Shown here: in pieces, positions 60,078-64,000 of the stretch
Position numbering within the stretch: position 1 is the first letter of the stretch
Layout: every line of letters begins with the position of its first letter
Assembly: GCF_000720475.1 (NCBI RefSeq)
Contig: NZ_JOAP01000007.1
Span: forward strand, 248,001 to 312,000
DNA: 64,000 nt
Source: Streptomyces aureocirculatus
Lineage (GTDB): Bacteria; Actinomycetota; Actinomycetes; Streptomycetales; Streptomycetaceae
Reading direction: 5' to 3'
Position numbers and translations under genes: made by a program
The notes under the pieces: model-generated
What the model was told of the DNA's origin: nothing
The model's input: only the letters and a program-made list of their open reading frames with translations
Databases searched by the model: none

Positions 60078-60511
60078 GAGCCGCTGCCGCCGGGCTGCCG
60101 CGGGGTGCCATGTGTCTGGGCGCGGGGCTCGGCCCGCAGATGCTCGCCGATCTGGGACACGAGCTGGCTCATCTGGTGGCCCACGACGCCGGGGTCGGCG
60201 TCCTCGTCGGCGATGACGGCCAGGTGCGCGCCCTGGCCCGCTTCGACGACGAAGAGCAGTCCGCCGTGGAACTCGGTCATGGAGTGCCGTACGCCGCCGG
60301 TGCCGTCACCGAACTCCATGGACGCGCCCTGGGCGAGTGCCTGGATGCCGGAGCAGATCGCGGAGAGCTGGTCGGCCTGGTCGAGGCTGAGGCCGGGGCT
60401 CCAGCACAGCTTCAGGCCGTCGCGGGAGAGGACCAGGGCGTGCCGGGTGCCGGGGGTGCCGGCGAGCAGGGTGTCCAGAAGCCAGTTCAGGCTGTTGTCG
60501 GTGGTCTGCAT
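60074..60511 (-). CDS. cvnB: Conservon roadblock/LC7 protein
   Basis: A 145-residue roadblock/LC7 domain protein: LNWLLDTLLAGTPGTRHALVLSRDGLKL opens the fold and HLAVIADEDADPGVVGHQMSQLVSQIG closes it. In conservons CvnB interacts with CvnA and CvnD. ATG 60511 places the start next to the conserved LNWLL; an in-frame ATG at 60568 would add 19 residues. Neither has a strong ribosome binding site. Confidence 0.88.
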   Translation of the reverse strand: MQTTDNSLNWLLDTLLAGTPGTRHALVLSRDGLKLCWSPGLSLDQADQLSAICSGIQALAQGASMEFGDGTGGVRHSMTEFHGGLLFVVEAGQGAHLAVIADEDADPGVVGHQMSQLVSQIGEHLRAEPRAQTHGTPRQPGGSGS

Positions 60512-60637
60512 AGTGGGTTCGGGGCGATCACCGGGGGGTGCGAACGCCCTTGCCTCCCTTTCGGTCATGGGGCGAGGGGTCAAGGCTGTCGAGGCGCGGT
60601 CCGGGCGGAACCGGCACCTCTGGACGTACGGGGCCGG

Positions 60638-62701
60638 TCACTCGGCCCGCGGCGACGGTTCGCTCTCGTCGGCGGCACGGCGGGCGCGGTGGAAGGCGCC
60701 GAAGCTGGCGCCGATGTCACGCTGCGGGCGCTGCCCGCCCGGGGCGGTGCCGTCAGGGCCGCCCGTGCCGTCGGTGGCTTCGGGGCCGCCCGCGGCGGGC
60801 CCGGGGGTGCCCGGGGTGCGGGGGGCGTTCTCGCGGCCGCAGGCGTGGGCGGCCTGCCGCTGCTGCAGCTCGGCGTGCGCGGCGGCCATGGTGCGGCCCG
60901 GCCTGCGCACCGGGAGGCCGCCGAAGGTGGCGCCCCTGCCGTCGGTGCCGCCGTCGGCGGGGTTCTGGGTGCTCGGCGTGCCCGGGGTGTTGGGGGCGCC
61001 GGGGGTGCCCGGGGTGTTGGGGGTGCCCGGAGTGCTCTGGGCACCCGGGGTGCCCGGGGTGCTCTGGGTGCCGCCGTGGCGGGCGTGCCCGGCGACCTGG
61101 CCGTGCTCGTCGGGTCCGTCGGCGGTGCGCTCCCGCGCGGGGCTGTGCTCGTCGGGCGCGGCGTGGCGGGGGCCGGTGCCTTCGGTGGGCGCGGCGTGCC
61201 GGGGAGTGCCGGTGTCTTCGGTGTGCGCGGTGTGCGCGGCGGGCGCGGTGCGGGTGTCCCCCGCCGGGCGGGGTGCGGGCACGGCGTCGGCGCCGGACAG
61301 GGCGGGCGCTCCCGCGGCGGGGGCGGGCGTGGTGGCGGGGGCGCGCTCGGCCTGTACCTGCTGGGCGATCAACTGCGGGGGCAGCAGCACGACGACGCCG
61401 GTGCCGCCCCGGGCCGAGGGGCGGAAACTTACGTTCATGCCGTACTTGACGGCGAGCCTGCCGACCACGGCGAGGCCGAGGCGGGTGCCCTGGAGCAGCG
61501 CGAGGTCGGTCATCTGCCCGGACACCGACTCCTCGGCGCGGCGCAGCGCCGCCTCGGACATCCGCAGGCCGCTGTCCTCGATGGTGATGACGACGCCGGT
61601 GCGGGACTCCTCCACGTAGACATGCACTTCGTCGGTGGGCGGCGAGAAGTTCGCGGCGTTGTCGGTGAGTTCGGCGAGCAGGTGCATCACGCCTTCGGCC
61701 GCGAAGCCGACGACGGCGACCCGGGTCGAGCAGTGCAGCCGCACCCGCTGGTAGGCGGCGATGCGGCCGACGGCGCCGCGCAGGATGGACTCCATCACGA
61801 TGGGCTTGTTCCAGGCACGGCTGGAACGGCCGCCCATGAGAAGCGCGAGCCGGTCGGTCATGAGGCCGAGCTGCGAGGTGCTGTGGTCGATGGCGAGCAG
61901 GTCGCCGAAGACCTCCTCGCCGTGCCGGTCCTGCATGTCGCGCAGGTCGGCGAGCATGCTCACGGACTTGGCCTGGACGCGGCTGAGGGCCTTGGCGCTC
62001 GCGGCCTGCGCGGCGGCGGCGCGCCGCTCGCTGAGGGCGAGTTCCCGTACGGCGGCCTCGGTCAGGTCGCGCAGCACGGGGTCCTGCGGCCACCGCATGC
62101 CCGCGAGGACCCGGTCCACAGAGGCGCCGCCGCGCAGCTTGTCGACGACGGCCGGGAGGGTTTCGGTGGCGAGCCGCCGTACGTCGTCGGACATGCGCGT
62201 CACGTCGTCGGCGGCGCTGCGCCCGGCGGCGGCCGCGGCGGCCGCGCGGTGCTCGGAGTCGGCGAGGGCGGTCACACAGACGCGCAGCAGTTCGCGCTGC
62301 GACGGCAGGGCGGGCGGCCGGGTCTGTCGCAGCACCTCGTCGGGGGCGACGCCCTCGCGGGCGAGGCGTGCCACCGCGGGCACGGTGACCTGCGCCAGGC
62401 CCATGTCCTCGGCGGTACGGGAGTCCAACTGGGCGCGTATTCGGTGCAGTTCGTCCTCCGCCTCGGCGGCCCGTGCTCGCAGCCCGTTGGCCTTCGCGAT
62501 GCCGACGCAGACGGCGACGACGAGCAGCACCCAGCCGCCGGCCGCGGCGGCACCGGCCCAGCCGCGGGCGTCCACCGGCGCGAGCGCGGTGACGGCGGCA
62601 CCCGCCACGGCGGCCACCGCGAGGAGACACACGGGCAGCGTGTATGCCGTTCGCCGGGTGTTCGAGGTGCGGTCCGGACGACGATCGGCGGGCTGTGTCA
62701 T
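60638..62701 (-). CDS. cvnA: Conservon histidine-kinase-like membrane sensor
   Basis: A 687-residue protein. Two N-terminal transmembrane helices (about 18-38 and 48-68) are followed by a coiled-coil/helical region, then an HATPase domain (about 270-430) with LAELTDNAANFSPP (N box), ITIEDSGLRMS and LGLAVVGRLAVKYGM. The C-terminal ~250 residues are Pro/Thr/Gly-rich, including TPGTPGAQSTPGTPNTPGTP repeats. It resembles a sensor kinase without an obvious dimerisation/phosphoacceptor domain. ATG 62699-62701 has GAGGGA upstream. It heads cvnA-B-C-D-P450. Confidence 0.9.
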   Translation of the reverse strand: MTQPADRRPDRTSNTRRTAYTLPVCLLAVAAVAGAAVTALAPVDARGWAGAAAAGGWVLLVVAVCVGIAKANGLRARAAEAEDELHRIRAQLDSRTAEDMGLAQVTVPAVARLAREGVAPDEVLRQTRPPALPSQRELLRVCVTALADSEHRAAAAAAAGRSAADDVTRMSDDVRRLATETLPAVVDKLRGGASVDRVLAGMRWPQDPVLRDLTEAAVRELALSERRAAAAQAASAKALSRVQAKSVSMLADLRDMQDRHGEEVFGDLLAIDHSTSQLGLMTDRLALLMGGRSSRAWNKPIVMESILRGAVGRIAAYQRVRLHCSTRVAVVGFAAEGVMHLLAELTDNAANFSPPTDEVHVYVEESRTGVVITIEDSGLRMSEAALRRAEESVSGQMTDLALLQGTRLGLAVVGRLAVKYGMNVSFRPSARGGTGVVVLLPPQLIAQQVQAERAPATTPAPAAGAPALSGADAVPAPRPAGDTRTAPAAHTAHTEDTGTPRHAAPTEGTGPRHAAPDEHSPARERTADGPDEHGQVAGHARHGGTQSTPGTPGAQSTPGTPNTPGTPGAPNTPGTPSTQNPADGGTDGRGATFGGLPVRRPGRTMAAAHAELQQRQAAHACGRENAPRTPGTPGPAAGGPEATDGTGGPDGTAPGGQRPQRDIGASFGAFHRARRAADESEPSPRAE

Positions 62702-63577
62702 TCCGTGGTCCCTCGGTGTCGGCACGGGTGGACGGGCCGTCGGCCCGCCCACGACTGAGTGCCGTCGCGAGGGAAGTCCGCCGTGTGGCGCTGTCTTCCG
62801 ACGGCACTTGTGGTGGTCATGCTAGCCACAAGATCGCACAGTGGAAGCGAGCATTCAGCGCCGGGGGGCTCCCCCGGAAGGTTCGTCGCGAAAAGCCCTG
62901 TTCTTGCCCCGGTGCGTGATATTCGCAGGACACCGGAACCAGGACCCCGACACCCCAGGTCAGGCGACGATGCCACGGCAGGACCGGGAATGTGCCGCGC
63001 GTAGACCGCACCCCTCTCCTCCGGACGAGACCACCCCGAGGCCGGAACCAAGCGTTCGGTGAGTCGTTTTTCAGCCAACTTCGCTTCCGTGTCACGGACC
63101 TGGCGGCCAGTGGCCTGGACGGCAGCTCTCACGACCGACATGTCCGCGCTTTGCGCATTAGATCCACTTCTACGCACTTACGCCCCGACTCGCCGTAACG
63201 TCTTGCCAACGGGACATTGCGGAACAGCGGCACTGATCCGGCAGGGTTTTGAGAAAGGACATTCCTGCGCCGCACCGCAGGCCTGACCACTTTCCCGAAG
63301 AGCAGCACACAACTTATGAGAAAGGAATGCGGCACCTTCAAGGCCGATCTTTCCTTCTCCCGCAAATCTCCTGCGAGTTACGGTCGGCTCTCCAAGGAAA
63401 GAAGCGCCATCCCAGGTCAACGGGGCACGCGTGGACGGCATGCAGAGAAATATGCCGCGTGATTCTTTTGCTTTCCGCGGCCACCACCCCGACGGAGTCC
63501 GGCGTGCAGACGCCACCTCGGACCAGCCGCTTCGGCCCTCCTGAGATCCGTTCGCACTTTGACCTTCTGGAGTTTTC
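62702..63577. other. Long non-coding region between conservon and NRPS gene
   Basis: 876 bp without a convincing gene: short open frames on both strands lack codon bias, ribosome binding sites and recognisable domains. From about 63060 the DNA is lower in GC than the rest of the window (runs such as GAGAAAGGAATG and GAGAAATATG). It should contain the conservon promoter and the NRPS promoter and leader. Confidence 0.7.
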
Positions 63578-64000
63578 GTGACCGACCTCAGTTTTCCCAC
63601 ATTGTTCGAGGCACGGGTGGCGGCGGGGCCACAGTTACCGGCGCTGGAGTCGGCTGTCCACGCGTGGTCGTACGGGGAGTTGAATGAGCGTGCGAACCGG
63701 ATCGCACACTGGCTGATCGGCCGTGGGGTGGGTCCTGAGCGGTTGGTGGCGGTGGCGATGCCGCGGTCGGCCGAGCAGGTCGCGGTGGTCCTCGGTGTGC
63801 TGAAGGCGGCCCTCCGGTCTGGGCTCGGACGTGGTGGTCGTGGACGCGCCGGAGACGGTGTCCGCCTGGGCGGCGGCCTCGGCCGTGAACCCCGTCGACG
63901 CCGACCGGGTGGCTCCTCTCCGGACCACGCACACCGCGTACGTCATCTACACCTCGGGCTCGTCGGGGCGTCCCAAGGGCGTGACGGTCACCCACGGCGA
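63578..64000 (+). CDS. NRPS adenylation domain (partial, with internal deletion/frameshift)
   Basis: GTG at 63578 (GGAG upstream) begins an AMP-binding domain: FPTLFEARVAAGPQLPALES, WSYGELNERANRIAHWLI (A1 region) and VAVAMPRSAEQVAVVLGVLKA. Immediately after LKA the expected G-x-A-Y-x-P-L/V-D-P (A2) stretch is missing. The following DNA encodes VVVDAPETVSAWAAA and TAYVIYTSGSSGRPKGVTVTH (A3, the AMP-binding loop) in another frame. So roughly 35-40 codons are absent and the frame shifts at about 63805-63825. The gene continues beyond the window. Confidence 0.8.
   Translation, partial: MTDLSFPTLFEARVAAGPQLPALESAVHAWSYGELNERANRIAHWLIGRGVGPERLVAVAMPRSAEQVAVVLGVLKAALRSGLGRGGRGRAGDGVRLGGGLGREPRRRRPGGSSPDHAHRVRHLHLGLVGASQGRDGHPRR

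Noticed and set aside
63129..63600. Small open frames on both strands before the NRPS gene
   Set aside because: They lack codon bias, ribosome binding sites and homology by eye, and overlap each other.
1..64000. tRNA, rRNA or insertion sequence
   Set aside because: No T-loop-like tRNA sequence, rRNA motif, transposase or IS-type terminal repeats were seen, although a short non-coding RNA could be missed by eye.

Overview
The window is high-GC actinobacterial DNA, almost certainly Streptomyces. The evidence is strong third-position GC bias in every gene, GTG and TTG starts, AAGGAGG-type ribosome binding sites, a conservon (cvn) operon, an SsgA-like sporulation protein, a complete ethylmalonyl-CoA pathway operon, and an NRPS gene at the right edge. 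About 56 genes tile the 64 kb. Many are coupled by GTGA or ATGA overlaps, and convergent pairs are separated by perfect hairpin terminators.

Layout. 1-4165 (minus): NAD(P)H dehydrogenase-like protein, transketolase, LigD polymerase domain (cut by the left edge). 4456-7372: enolase-superfamily protein, P-loop kinase, holin-like membrane protein, VOC protein. 7465-11312 (minus): DUF5107/TPR protein, degenerate arginase-like protein, GNAT acetyltransferase, LapA-like membrane protein. 11529-18651 (minus): a peptidase block (M55, M20, S9, S66, secreted S15-like). 18721-22228 (minus): methyltransferase, frameshifted type II thioesterase, MFS exporter. 22519-24274: divergent TetR regulator and alpha/beta hydrolase sharing a large operator. 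24333-29507 (minus): PAS-GAF-PP2C-HATPase phosphatase and an MFS transporter fused to carboxypeptidase-regulatory-like domains. 29812-34452: SRPBCC protein, radical SAM protein with a LexA-like box, secreted tripeptidyl aminopeptidase, RidA-like and HEAT proteins.

34834-44273 (plus) is the metabolic core: a double-domain 3-hydroxybutyryl-CoA dehydrogenase, a TetR regulator, then ccr, ecm, mcl, mch and mcd, the ethylmalonyl-CoA pathway for acetyl-CoA assimilation and C4/C5 acyl-CoA supply. psd and pssA (phosphatidylethanolamine synthesis) follow. 46087-53200 holds glycerate kinase, Nudix, Ogt, Ada-AlkA, macrodomain, a frameshifted FAD oxidoreductase and an inositol-monophosphatase-like protein. 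53363-56398: gamma-glutamyltransferase, Dps, SsgA-like protein. 56564-62701: a P450 convergent with a conservon (cvnA-B-C-D plus a P450 whose ExxR motif is EVLW). 62702-63577 is a long non-coding leader before an NRPS adenylation domain that is internally deleted and frameshifted in this sequence.

Points most worth a second look: short tandem repeats that repeatedly sit on or beside stop codons (six cases); a 20-bp-arm operator between the TetR and hydrolase genes; duplicated half-site pairs at the ccr promoter; a LexA-type box before the radical SAM gene; three enzyme-like proteins lacking hallmark catalytic or metal residues; and three frame disruptions, two in homopolymer runs, that are either pseudogenes or assembly errors.
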